A stretch of 64,000 nt of DNA from Schistocerca nitens (lineage: Eukaryota; Arthropoda; Insecta; Orthoptera; Acrididae), in contig NC_064616.1 of assembly GCF_023898315.1 (NCBI RefSeq), forward strand, positions 293,411,205 through 293,475,204, given 5' to 3'. A program made the translations under genes and the position numbers. Below are positions 12,291 through 22,062 of this stretch, piece by piece. Numbering within the stretch: position 1 is the stretch's first letter; the number at the start of each line of letters is the position of its first letter. The notes beneath the pieces are model-generated. The model saw only the letters and a program-made list of their open reading frames with translations, was not told the origin of the DNA and ran no database searches.

Positions 12291-12769
12291 TTGTTAGGAC
12301 ACTCTGATCAGAGAGGTTAGTTTTGATTTCTCCCTCAGTCGGACCATCAAGCAGCCAAGTGTAAATAGCACCTCACAAAGAATTCAGCATTCAAAGGGCC
12401 TCAACGTGAACAGGATAGCCACGGAGGAGCAGAACTGTAAGCAGTTGTTGGGCTTGAAAAATCACAACTGGACTCCAGAAGCACAGATATATTATGTAAA
12501 CGAGAGCAGCATGTCACAGGGCTGGCAATTGCATGAACAGCTTTCTGAATAATAAACGGATTAACCATAGCAAACGACTGACCTCCTCCATTATGTGATA
12601 CCACAAAGAACTGAAATGCAGCTGGGAGATTCTTTGAATTTTTAGCCTGATTCCATTTACGTTTAGAAAACACAGACTGAGGCTGAGATGATGACTGGCT
12701 CATTGTGAAAAAAATCCCCACGATTGCTAGTGTCTCCGATGGCCCGCTCCTTCCAATTGGCCGCCCCAC
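12290..12769 (-). pseudogene. ORF1 N-terminal part of LINE B
   Basis: The frame 12769-12401 has LPAAFQFFVVSHNGGGQSFA and VNPFIIQKAVHAIASPV, matching the FPxFLVIH...SPFxIxKAL motif of gag-like ORF1 proteins in RNase H-bearing LINEs. Similarity continues past the stop to about 12290, with a shifted PTEGEIKTNLSDQSV-type segment. The remaining ORF1 resumes at 11356, so about 0.9 kb of foreign sequence separates the halves. Confidence 0.55.
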
Positions 12770-14794
12770 TCAGATGGGCTAACCTGTCTTAGGTGATTGT
12801 TCACACCTCAGGTCACACATCTCGAACTCCTGACAGAGGGCCAAATGGCAATTTGGAAAGACAACAGCTCAAGCAATCACCCCTCCCTAGGCCTGGCTCG
12901 TACCAGGGAGTACGTATGACTCGTACCTGTTACCCCAGGTCTGGGAATTACACATTACCCAATCACCTGTTACACGTAAAACAGCATGTTCCTGCCTTCA
13001 GGAGCACGCAAGGAGGAAGAAGAAATCGAGAGGAACCTCAAACAACGATGCAGGGGAATGGTAGAAGATGAAGAACGAAGAAAGAGAATCTACATCACGG
13101 GGATGTTCTCATGTCATGCTATTAAAACCTCAGAACACATTCCCTAAAATGTTCCAGACGTGTCCCCCCAAGGAAGAGGAAGAAGAATACCAGAATGATA
13201 GACATGCAGCAGGGAAGGGGTGCTGATAATGTTGGGACCCTGTGGTAGCCGAGCACGAACTTACCAAAAAGTGGTCAGCATCCCCCCCCCCCCCATGCCA
13301 TAGGTACTAGGAAAGGAGTTATTCCCCAAACGGCTCACACTATGGAGAAATGGCAGTCAAACCCCAATGGGGAATCAAAAAAGGAAGGTAAAAAAGAAAA
13401 GGCATAGGGAACAAAACCAGGTGGATAGCCAGGTCGACATAAGTAAGAACACTAAGAGAGGGGAAGCAGGGGGCAGAGGAGAAGGAGTGAGGACAGGGTA
13501 GGGAGGGCATGGGGAAGGGAAATGCAGCCCAGGAAGGAATATAGCCTGTGCCACCATGTGCGCCACACACAAACTCATGAATGATCCGTGAGCCCCCGGC
13601 AAGGGGAGGGGCCTTTTAAAGGCAATTATAGTACTCAAGAAAGAGTAAATATATTCCATTTCCCACATGATGAAAATGCAAGGAAAAAATGGGTAAGTGC
13701 AGTTCATCACAATAATTTTACGCCTACATATGATTCTGTGGAAAGCAGCAGCTTTAGTAAACAAATACATTAAATAGTTTTATTTAGCTCAGGCATTAAC
13801 TGTAATTTATAAACATAACCTATATATGGGAACTGTTTTCTCACACTAATGCAACCTACTCTATTATTTTCAACAGTTTTGTGAGTGGCACTTTCATGCA
13901 CACGATACAGAAAGAAGTACATCAGCATATGAGGCTAAGACTCGAAAATTTATTACATCACCTCTTGACCATCCACAGCTAAGGAAAGGTTTGTTGGGTG
14001 TTTACGGACTGTGTTAGGATATATAATTAGTGAATGAATCTGTTGACCTTACAATGTATAAGATAAGATAATGGCAGTTAATATATTTATTACAGGTGCA
14101 GTACCATCACTACTACTTGGAGGCCCTGGAAATTTATCTACACCTTCAACATCAAGAGAATCTCCTGAGGACTGAAGACAGCATATAGAAAATGCTTACA
14201 TCATTTGTGTTCTAAAGGGAAGTTTGACTAGTCATGAAGAACATATGAAGTCTGTATCCTTCTCAGCCCTGAATGAATCAATTATAAAATTAATACTTTT
14301 GATTTGAGTGAGTGGATCTGTGTTGTTAAAAAGACTATTGTACATTTCCTTTTAATTAGTGAAGTGTCATTTCAGAAAGTTTTTTGTCATATTAGGGCAA
14401 ACTTAAATCTCACTGTTCATGTAAATGATCTGCAGACTGATCAAATAGAGAAATTCAAGTTCCCAGTAACTGTAAATAATACAACGCAGTTAACTACTAT
14501 GCTTAATATGGCAAACTTACAATTTAGCAATAGAGAAGAGTATTCATTTTATATTTAATGTTTTGAACAATTTATTTGAAAAGTTGCCAGATAAACAAGA
14601 AATAATTATATTTTTGAAAGAACAGCTTTCAATGCTAAAATGTAAAAAGAATATGGCAAGATATTCATGGTCTATTTTGGTGGTAAGGTCATTAGTTCGC
14701 TCAATTTCTCCTCACTGTTGTGTGCCTTTAATAATGAAGCCTTGTCCAGCTACTCTGACTAGAATATGTATTGGATTTTCTATTAATCCTGTTC

Positions 14795-15311
14795 GGAAAT
14801 ACGGAAGCGTCCGATCCCGCCCGTCTGCTTTGACCCATGACGTCACAAATATGGCGGTGGGGGCAAACTAAATATAAACAAATTTAGACGCCTTGCGTAG
14901 CTAAAACGTGTAAGTGAAGACAGCCATGCATGAATACCCACCCACCTCCCCAGGGGTTGTAACCCTTGCAACCCATAGAAGATAAAGATGCTTCAGTAGC
15001 TGATTAGTGTTTTTTGTCTTTTTAAAAAAAAATCTCACGGGGTAGAACGAACGGATCAGAAAGATAAATATAATAAACTAAAACAGAAATTGGAGGAAAC
15101 AGATAATTAAAATAAGTAATAAGTGTTTTTAAATTTTAAAAAAAATCTCACGAGATAGAACAAACAGATGAGAAAAGTAAATAAAATAAGATAAAGCAGA
15201 ACTGGAGACAGCCACACTCAAACCAAACTCCGCGCCGTCATGACATCACACACAACACCCTTACGTCACGGGTCAAAGCCGACGCGTGGGATCGGACGCT
15301 TCTGTCGACCC
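14795..15311. mobile_element. 517-bp non-autonomous inverted-repeat element with 8-bp target duplication
   Basis: Terminal inverted repeats of about 48 bp share AAGCGTCCGATCCC and CTTTGACCC(A/G)TGACG. The element is flanked by perfect 8-bp duplications TCCTGTTC (14787-14794 and 15312-15319). Removing it rejoins the P-like transposase frame between INPV and RQVSAYFLEY, which proves insertion. An 8-bp duplication fits P or hAT superfamilies. It has no coding capacity. Inside are two diverged direct repeats of about 85 bp (about 15018-15100 and 15125-15205), each starting with a poly(A)-ATCTCACG block. Confidence 0.85.
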
Positions 15312-16195
15312 TCCTGTTCTTAGGCAAGTTTCTGCATATTTTCTAGAATACACAGCTAACAAAGTGTCATTTTTGACTGAACAAGATTGAACAGTCCCCA
15401 TCTTGATAGAAGGCATTTAAAATCACTAATGCATTTCAAAAGGCGTTATATTGTGGGTCAGGCCTAAAGTAGCAGTAGCAGCAGAAGTGAATGTGCATTT
15501 ACAGCCTATGTATTTATGGTGTGTCATTCGGATACACAGTACAATGATGTAGCTCATGATCTACCTGTCAAAGCCATGCATGCTCCTTGCTGTTTCTAAC
15601 TTTCTTAAAAAGGTTATATTGAAATTGCAGAGCATATGCTCGGAGGTTCTTGGTAACGATTATGATAATGACATCAATAATAAGGTTGTATCGTACTTCA
15701 GTGATCCACCTGAACTTAAAATTAAGTACTCACACCCTTCTCCAGGTGCTGGATGCAGCCTTTTGTATTTTCTGTTTGATAGTGTGCACCTATTGGAATA
15801 TATACATAACAGGCTAAAACAGAAAGAAGAGATTACAGTTTCCAGATTTTAGCAATGAGGCTGATGGCAATTTTGCATTTTTAAGCAGTTGGAAATCTCT
15901 TCACTCACTTGAAAGGGAAAATTTATTGAAATTTGCCAACAAACTGTGTCTTAAATCACAGTATCCATCAAGCACAGAAACGGAGAATGTAAAACTTGGT
16001 CTTCATATTTTTCACCACAATGACAGTGCAAGTTTCATTGAGATAATTTGCAAGTGGTGACATGCAGTTAACATTCAAACTTTGTTAAAAGGTCAGAGGT
16101 AATTAAATATGTTCCAAGAGCCAATAACCAGGAATTCTAAACACACACTAGAGTTGCTACATCAGTTTGCAAATTGGTTAATGATGGAACATTCA

Positions 16196-16690
16196 GGTCA
16201 ACCGAAGCATCCAATTCCACTCATCTGCTTTGACCCATGACGTAATGGAGTGGTGTGTGATGTCATTATGGTGTGGAGTATTTGAGTTGGTTGTGTTTGT
16301 AGAGGTTGTGTTGTATTTGATGGTGCCCTCTGGTGGTGGATGTGCCGAGTTTAACTTGTGGCAATGGGTTCATTTGAGTTTTGGTTGTCATTGTGATTTC
16401 GAGTTTAGGTACTTGGTGCAGGAATGACGGTTGTGTACGTGTTTTCAGCAAATGATTATGGTTCTTTTTTGTTTATGTGTTTGGCATTTTTATTAGGCCT
16501 GATTAGCTTGGTGTTTGTTTTGCAGAAAGAAGTTAAGTTTTTATTGGTTTCATTTAGTATGGATATTACAGTGAAGTTCATGGGGGTATCACTAGGTTCA
16601 GAGATGTGTGATGATACAATGTCTGTCATTCAGTTTGCAGATGTTCAGTCTTACGCTGCATATGTTAGGTATTACATTTGGAGGGAGAGA
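16196..16690. mobile_element. Second insertion in the P-like transposase, related to the 517-bp element
   Basis: The left end at 16196 carries a diverged form of the same terminal sequence: GGTCAACCGAAGCATCC, then a CTTTGACCCATGACGT block identical to the 14795 element. The interior is GT-rich and differs from it. The right terminus is not visible, and the segment ends with an (AG)n microsatellite at about 16685-16712 before transposase similarity resumes near 16700. A frame at 16424-16882 spans the junction and is not a gene in its own right. Confidence 0.5.
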
Positions 16691-17399
16691 GAGAGAGAGA
16701 GAGAGAGAGAACAGTTCCTAACAGGCAAGGTTCAAGCTGATGATCTAGATAGCAGGTTTGGGAAGTATAGTTCATTGAATGGTGGTAATTACCATGTCTC
16801 AATCACAAGATTTTTGAGACAAAGTAAATTAAGGGTACAAAGCTGTGTGTCATTAATATTAAAGTCACAAAAAAATAAGTGAGGAAGTTTTCAAGAATGA
16901 TATTTGGTCTAATGAGTGAGATATAAATGACCTTTCACAAGTGACATTTAATTAAGAATTGAATTTAGTTGTAGATGATGCTAACAAACAGAGGTTAGAT
17001 GAGGACATGCGGCCTGTACTTCATTACATACATGGCTACTGCTCATATTGTCATTAAGAAAAATAAATGTAATTATTGTAAACTGTATCTAATAGCACAC
17101 GATGAGGATGTGAAAGATAACCAAATCATTAAACAGCTGTTATCAGTAGAGGTGGACTGTTATCCTCGTCAGGATGTTTTAACGTGTAGAATATACATAT
17201 GTTACTGCACAGAAATTACTTACAAAAAAGAGTTGTTTCTTCATGAAAGATGCCAAAGAAATGTATTGTTTTGTGCATGTTGTAGCAACTTGCCTGGCGA
17301 TATATTTGTTGGGTTTGATTGTACTGCAAATTACACAGTACATGAAATCATCGACTATATACTTGGTCCTGAGGTCAATATTCTTTAAAATAATAAGGG

Positions 17400-18060
17400 G
17401 CTTATTTTATAAGTAATAAGGGTCACTGATACTGTAAATATAGTGTTACAACACTCAAAGAGTATGAGAAAAAATACTGAAAATTTGGTTCTGTGAAGAT
17501 TTTTGTATTTTTCGGCACAAATAAAAAATAAATAATTGTGCAAATATAAATACTAACTCATTGCTTATCGAATTTCCAAACATTTCATTGCTTTCCCGAA
17601 ACACGTATTTGTACAGATAATTCAAAATTTCACTTAACTTCAAATTAAGTTTCAATTTGATCTTACGAAAAAGAGACAGTGTACCGTAAATATAAGAGAA
17701 AAAATATAATTTGAAGTATCGGAATATTTTTTTTATTTTAGATAAGAATTTGATGAACGTCAAGATCAATATAGGCTAGCAGCTGAAAGCGTCTCGCGCA
17801 GCAGTACGACCACTGGCGATGACGTCATGCACGGTTGTGGACCTTTTCCTTTTACTCAAGCCATATTATTGTATAGAAAGTGCAATTTGAAAAAAGTTCT
17901 GTTAAACCAATAACTTCATCGACATAGTAAGCCAAAAGTATGAGTATGCTCTTTTTTGTTAACAAACTTGATTCACACAACAGAAAGTAGTTTTATTACA
18001 ATGCGTACTGATTGTATCTTGGTAAAAAGGGCTTGTAAAACAGTTCAAGACAAAAATAAA
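17400..18060. other. AT-rich stretch without recognised features
   Basis: There is a small Lys/Phe-rich minus frame at 17769-17455 with no recognisable domain. The base composition is strongly AT-biased. I see no terminal repeats or conserved coding. Confidence 0.4.
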
Positions 18061-18070
18061 AACACATAGC

Positions 18071-18295
18071 CTAACCATCCAGCACAAAGGGAATGACATC
18101 CAGCAAATAACATTTCAAAACAAACCATACCTCATAAGTACTGGAATTAATATTCGTAGAACCTTCCACCTCCTGGTTTAAACTGGAATCTGAATCATTA
18201 ATGTCGGCATTAAAACTGTCGGAATCACCACACAATTCACTTACAATGGAAGAAAGACCACAACTTATGTCACTCCTGACAGCTATTGCCGCCAT
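18071..18295 (-). CDS. Possible first coding exon of an unidentified gene
   Basis: The minus frame starts at 18295 with ATGGCGGCA in good translation context. It encodes an acidic, Ser/Asp-rich N-terminus (SELCGDSDSFNADINDSDS). A good donor, GAG/GTATGG, lies at about 18130, after STYE. That would make the true exon 18295-18131. Downstream exons were not found before 13 kb, and the opposite strand is occupied by the P-like relic. It could be the first exon of a host gene or of another transposase. I do not recognise the protein. Confidence 0.35.
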   Translation of the reverse strand: MAAIAVRSDISCGLSSIVSELCGDSDSFNADINDSDSSLNQEVEGSTNINSSTYEVWFVLKCYLLDVIPFVLDG

Positions 18296-18301
18296 TTGGA
18301 G

Positions 18302-19300
18302 GTATTTTTTTTTTCCTTTATTGTTATTTTAACACCTTATACAAAGGCGGGCTGTCAGCAGCACAATACGCCGCTCTTCAGCCTTGAGTTTGGCAACAAG
18401 TAGTACAGAAAGGTGGCACAGAGCAGACAGTAAAAACGGTGGTCAAAAAAGGTAGACACTAAAAATCGAAAAAACATGGAGCCGTTCACGCTGGACGAGA
18501 AACATCACTAACACTGGGCGACATGATGCACAGAACACGGATGATGATGGCGACGGCACGTGAACGGTGGTGGCGTGACGGCGAACAACACTACACACAA
18601 ACGAAGGCACACACACGAAACACTGACGGCGATGATCTCCGGCGCGCGAATGTTCACTGAGCGTGTACGAGTCCGGGGACCTGCCAAGAGAGGAGGTGGG
18701 GGAGGAGGAAGGGGAAGGGGAATGGGAGAGGGGAGAGCAGAGATGCCATGGGCAAAGGAGAGAGGAGGAGGGAGGAAGGGGGAGGGGAAGCCCGGGGGGA
18801 GAGGGGAGGAGGGAAGGGGGAAAGGAAAGAGAAGGGAAGGGAAGGGAGGGAGGGAGGGTGCCTAAAGGATAGGACACAGGAGGTGGGAGGGTGGATCAAA
18901 GTTGATAGGAGGGGTAGATGCAGGGAAGGAGGACATCATCAGGGAGGGGGAGCTGGCGGAAGCCACCTTGGGAGAGGGTAAGGAGGGTGGAGAGATGGAG
19001 ACCGGGTGGGATATGGGAGTATAGGCGCGGCAGCGGGCGGGGGTGGGAGAGGATCGGGGAGACGAGCGGGTGAGGAGGATCGAGTTTACGGGAGGTGTAT
19101 AGGATTCGTATCCTTTCAAGGAAGAGGAGGAGGTGGGGGAAGGGGATAAGATCATACAGGATCCGCGTGGGGGAGGGGAGACGGATGCGATAGGCAAGGC
19201 GGAGAGCATGGCGTTCAAGGATTTTGAAGGTAATAAGGTATGTGTTTTTATTGTCTCTCGCCAGAGTTTGTGGGTTCTCACACAAACGAAACAACATTGT
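18302..19300 (-). mobile_element. 3' fragment of a non-LTR retrotransposon with poly(A) tail
   Basis: On the minus strand, RT C-terminal coding (FKILERHALRLAYRIRLPSP, RILYTSRKLDPPHP) leads into a CT-rich 3' UTR with very long C/T runs (18680-18870). It ends with AATAAAGG and a ten-base poly(A) at 18314-18305. The 5' end is truncated near 19240-19300. The poly(A) end lies 10 bp upstream of the ATG of the possible exon at 18295. Jockey-like affinity is a guess. The large plus-strand Gly/Arg frames here are artefacts of the G-rich tract. Confidence 0.6.
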
Positions 19301-19844
19301 GCTGCCATCTGTCAACAACTAGACAAAGTCGTTGCATCAACTTGCGTACATCGAGGTTATCATTGCTTTACTGTACTTGGTTTGAAAAATTCAAATTTGA
19401 ATGTTACCGTTGTCTTTCCCCATATCCTTCAAATGCTGTGATGTGACTGCAAATACTATTTGCAGAGGAAGACTTAAATTATTCACGTTGATACTGTTCG
19501 AGCTGCATAGCGAACAGCGTCATCTGTTAGCAGCTTTTTGAACTATTTCGAAAATTTTCTATAAAATTCACAATAAACGTACCTTTCGTTGCAGTCGTCC
19601 ATCGATATTATTTTTTGACATATTTAATTTTGAAACAGTGACTCATTCACTGGACACACTGTACGTCAACGCGCCTTCTATGCCACGAGCGACTTCTTCT
19701 TGCTCTGTCCCTTTGACAAAATTGTTTGAGGTGTTATGTTAAACGTGGCTTCGCCTTCTTCTAGACTAATGCGTGCCATTATTAATTAATGACGCAAATA
19801 TGTTGCATGTTCTCCACAATAGCGTCAATAAAAGATTAATTTGT

Positions 19845-20105
19845 AGGATAGTGGGAAAGTGCTGTTGGTCTACAAAGGAGATTGCTGACAAATAACTTTC
19901 AGGTCCAATTTTAGAATACTGCTCAGTTGTGCGAGACCCATAACAAGCAGGACTAACTGCGGATATTGAACATCTATGAAAAAGGCAGTACGATTGGTCA
20001 CAAGTTTGTTTGACCCATAGATGAGTGCCACGGATATGTTAAATCACCTGAATTGGCAGATAGCCGCGAAAGCCTGCTAAACGAAATTGACTGTTTCCAC
20101 ATTTT
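19845..20105 (+). mobile_element. LINE family D fragment (RT thumb)
   Basis: The plus strand encodes PILEYCSVVRDPYQAGLTAD, the PILEYxSxVWDPY block after the RT palm, then HLNWQIAAKA with stops. The same family recurs at 24840, 28735, 49010, 57341 and 58200. Only about 260 bp remain. The preceding 19440-19845 is AT-rich with nothing recognised. Confidence 0.6.
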
Positions 20106-20374
20106 TGTTTAGAACAAGTACTTCCTTTATTGACATTACCATACACCTGTCAGCCCGTTTATAACGATACGCCAATCTGGAAAATAAATTATGAACTATG
20201 TAGTTGGTTTTGTGTTCAATGTTATTGCACGTCGTTTTGCTGTTTCACTCGATAATTAATCTAAAAAGATTACGAAACAATCAGAAAACTACTTTGTCGA
20301 GTGCAGAGCACTCTGTCGAGTTAACGTTTCTCTTTGCAGTAACATACGTCGACCACACACGTAACTCCATGCTT

Positions 20375-20990
20375 GACATGCTCAAGCGTGCTTGATCAAG
20401 CATGCACAGATTTCTGGCTCTTACATACAGTTCAAGCATCCTTATATAAACATTAGTTTGTTCTCAAGAAAATGCCGAGCTAAGACGACAATGAGCTGGC
20501 TTTGGCAACCTTTTTGGTTGTGTTAAAAGAAAGGGGAGAAAACGAGATTAGTGGACTAGAGTGGTTAAAGAAACGAAAACATCATTCCTGTATTAACTAT
20601 TCGTGATAGACACGCTATGGAAACTACCTCACAGAACTGTTGATTTTCTTCTTCCTCCATGTACGAGTGATATTGTATTCTATGACTTGACCTACAATAC
20701 AGTACAACATTTGTACAGAACGTTATTTAACAGGACCAAATAAAAATTAAATCAAACCAGATCACCGACAAACGCTTGCACAAGCCTCCCTATTCTTGGT
20801 ACACACGCTCAGGCACACACACTCTTGAACGCTTGCACAAGCATGCATATTCGAAATTCGATCAAGCATCAAAGTGGTTGTACAGTACTGATGCTTGCGC
20901 AAATTTATCCCAATCACTATCAAGCATGCTTGGGCAAGCACGCTTGCACAAGCGTGTTGTCAAGCGTGCAGCTACTTGTGGGGTCGCTGT
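20375..20990 (+). mobile_element. Harbinger-like remnant with reiterated CAAGC motifs
   Basis: A short frame (20472-20600), with an early stop, contains DDNELALATFLVVLKER followed by LEWLKKRKHHS. This resembles the N-terminus of PIF/Harbinger transposases. It is flanked on both sides by clusters of CAAGC(A/G)TG and its complement (20380-20440 and 20765-20975), often as palindromes such as CAAGCATGCTTG. Subterminal arrays like these are typical transposase-binding regions. The catalytic part is absent, so this looks like an internal-deletion derivative. Family assignment rests on one short segment. Confidence 0.5.
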
Positions 20991-21343
20991 TAGCTACCTA
21001 GTGACGTCATGCCATGCTAGATGGGACCAACGAAATACTGTACTTGGCCCCGGTCCCATCAGTAGACCAGATGGGGGGAAACCAAGCAGAAACCTAAGAA
21101 ACACCTTGTTTTGCCGTACAGCCACAGCAATGCATGACGCCGAATGCTGAAAGTTTGTGATTTTGTGCCGTTGTAATGCTCTGTGCCTTGATTCTTGCTG
21201 AGTGTTGTTTATTGGAGTTTACGTTACTGCTATTTTAGGTTCTTGGTACCTGTCATTGTGCTTCGGATGTAAACGTCCACTGAATTACTGCAGCATCTGC
21301 ACTGTATTCTAAGCTTGCAGTGCCATTCTCAGATCCCCGAAAC

Positions 21344-21700
21344 ATGGCTGAATATACTTGCGTGGGCTGTTGTACAACATCCAGTATCAACAGTAACTTG
21401 CAAAGAGATATTAATACTAAAAATCTGAGTAATGGTGCTTTGAAATGTGCGTGTAACATTTGTAATTCTAGTACCTCTAGACATGACAATTTCAGCAGTC
21501 ACTGTCACCAAAAGGTACGTGAAGATAGCATTTTGTGTCCACTGTGTAAATACAAGTGTGCAGAACTAAGTGAGATGCCTCAGAATTATTCCGTTTACCA
21601 CAAGAAACTCTTGGATTTTCTAACGAAATCGAATTTGAATCTATGTAAGGCTGAAATGACAGTTAGATGTCATGAGAAGCAGATGTACCAGTATAAATGA
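21344..21700 (+). CDS. Zinc-finger-like ORF of unknown function
   Basis: The frame begins at ATGGCT (21344) in good context. It has two Cys-x2-Cys units: CNICNSSTSRHDNFSSHCH fits C2H2 spacing (C-x2-C-x12-H-x3-H), and CPLCKYKCAEL is followed by a single histidine at finger-like distance. A further C-x2-C lies near the N-terminus. The stop at 21700 comes early, and no splice sites or neighbouring exons were identified. It may be a gene fragment, a single-exon gene or a transposon accessory protein. Confidence 0.35.
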   Translation: MAEYTCVGCCTTSSINSNLQRDINTKNLSNGALKCACNICNSSTSRHDNFSSHCHQKVREDSILCPLCKYKCAELSEMPQNYSVYHKKLLDFLTKSNLNLCKAEMTVRCHEKQMYQYK

Positions 21701-21823
21701 AAGCAGGAAGTACGCAGTGTCAGTAGCTAAGCAGTATCAACAGATTGGGTCGGTGTGGATTAATCACTGGATGTCACCTGAGTAACAAATCCATCGGGCA
21801 CATTTCAACCCTTCTAAAGCTGT

Positions 21824-22030
21824 TGTTGTTGTTTTTGGGGGAAGAGACCAAACTACGAGGTCATCGGTCTTATCGGATTAGGGAAGGATGGGGAAGGAAT
21901 TCGGCCGTGCCTTTTCAACGGAACCATCCCGCCATTTGCCTGGAGTGATTTAGGGAAATCATGGAAAAACTGAATCATGATGGCCTGACGCGGTATTCAA
22001 CTGTCGTCCTCCCGAATGCGAGTCCAGTGT
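21824..22030 (-). mobile_element. tRNA-derived SINE (LINE-tail type), 5' truncated
   Basis: A minus-strand copy of the SINE also found at 37971. Its tail is a GTT run on the plus strand (21822-21835). The body has the CCTTTTCAACGGAACCATCC region and ends in CGAATGCGAGTCCAGTG, the reverse complement of the tRNA-like head. The target duplication TTCTAAAGCTGT is perfect (21812-21823 and 22031-22042). The A box is missing. Confidence 0.85.
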
Positions 22031-22062
22031 TTCTAAAGCTGTCTAAGTCGAATGCTGATGAT

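Larger units (their letters stand above)
6399..13614 (-). mobile_element. LINE B: near full-length endonuclease-RT-RNase H LINE with (AACC)n tail
   Basis: Read 13614 to 6399 on the minus strand. It has a 5' UTR (about 13614-12770), ORF1 pieces (12769-12290 and 11356-10957), an endonuclease (10356-9790), a linker and RT (9800-7890), RNase H (7753-6871) and a 3' UTR ending in AACC repeats at 6399-6415. An RT followed by RNase H fits the I-like superfamily. The coding frames are broken many times, so the copy is inactive. ORF1 carries an unrecognised 0.9-kb insertion at about 11380-12290. The 5' end abuts the THAP transposase and the 3' end abuts LINE A, so the two flanks do not match as a simple insertion would predict. 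Confidence 0.8.
13617..17388 (+). pseudogene. P-element-like THAP transposase locus, broken by insertions
   Basis: The first piece (13617-13770) begins inside a THAP zinc finger (KGNYSTQERV, IFHFPHDENARKKW). The next, about 13870-13990, supplies the THAP end (CEWHFHAHD) and has a donor-like AAAG/GTTTGT. After an acceptor at 14095 (TTTATTACAG), AVPSLLLGGPGNLSTPSTS follows, the usual AVPS-type segment after THAP. Transposase core pieces lie at 14304-14786 (KEQLSMLKCKKN, SWSILVV, ICIGFSINPV), 15320-16195 (YFSDPPELKIKYSHP, LFDSVHLLEYI) and 16695-16882 (LDSRFGKYSSLNGGNYHVS). A cysteine-rich C-terminus ends at 17388. The intron-containing layout fits P-superfamily transposases. Stops, two insertions and a missing THAP start make it non-functional. 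The glutamate usual before the FGxY block is Asp here. Confidence 0.7.

Noticed and set aside
16230-16451. Frames on both strands in the second P-locus insertion
   Set aside because: Overlapping, no domain, GT-rich composition.
18443-18981. Pro/Ser-rich and Gly/Arg-rich ORFs on both strands
   Set aside because: Products of a purine-rich tract in a LINE 3' UTR. Composition is extreme and there is no conserved domain.
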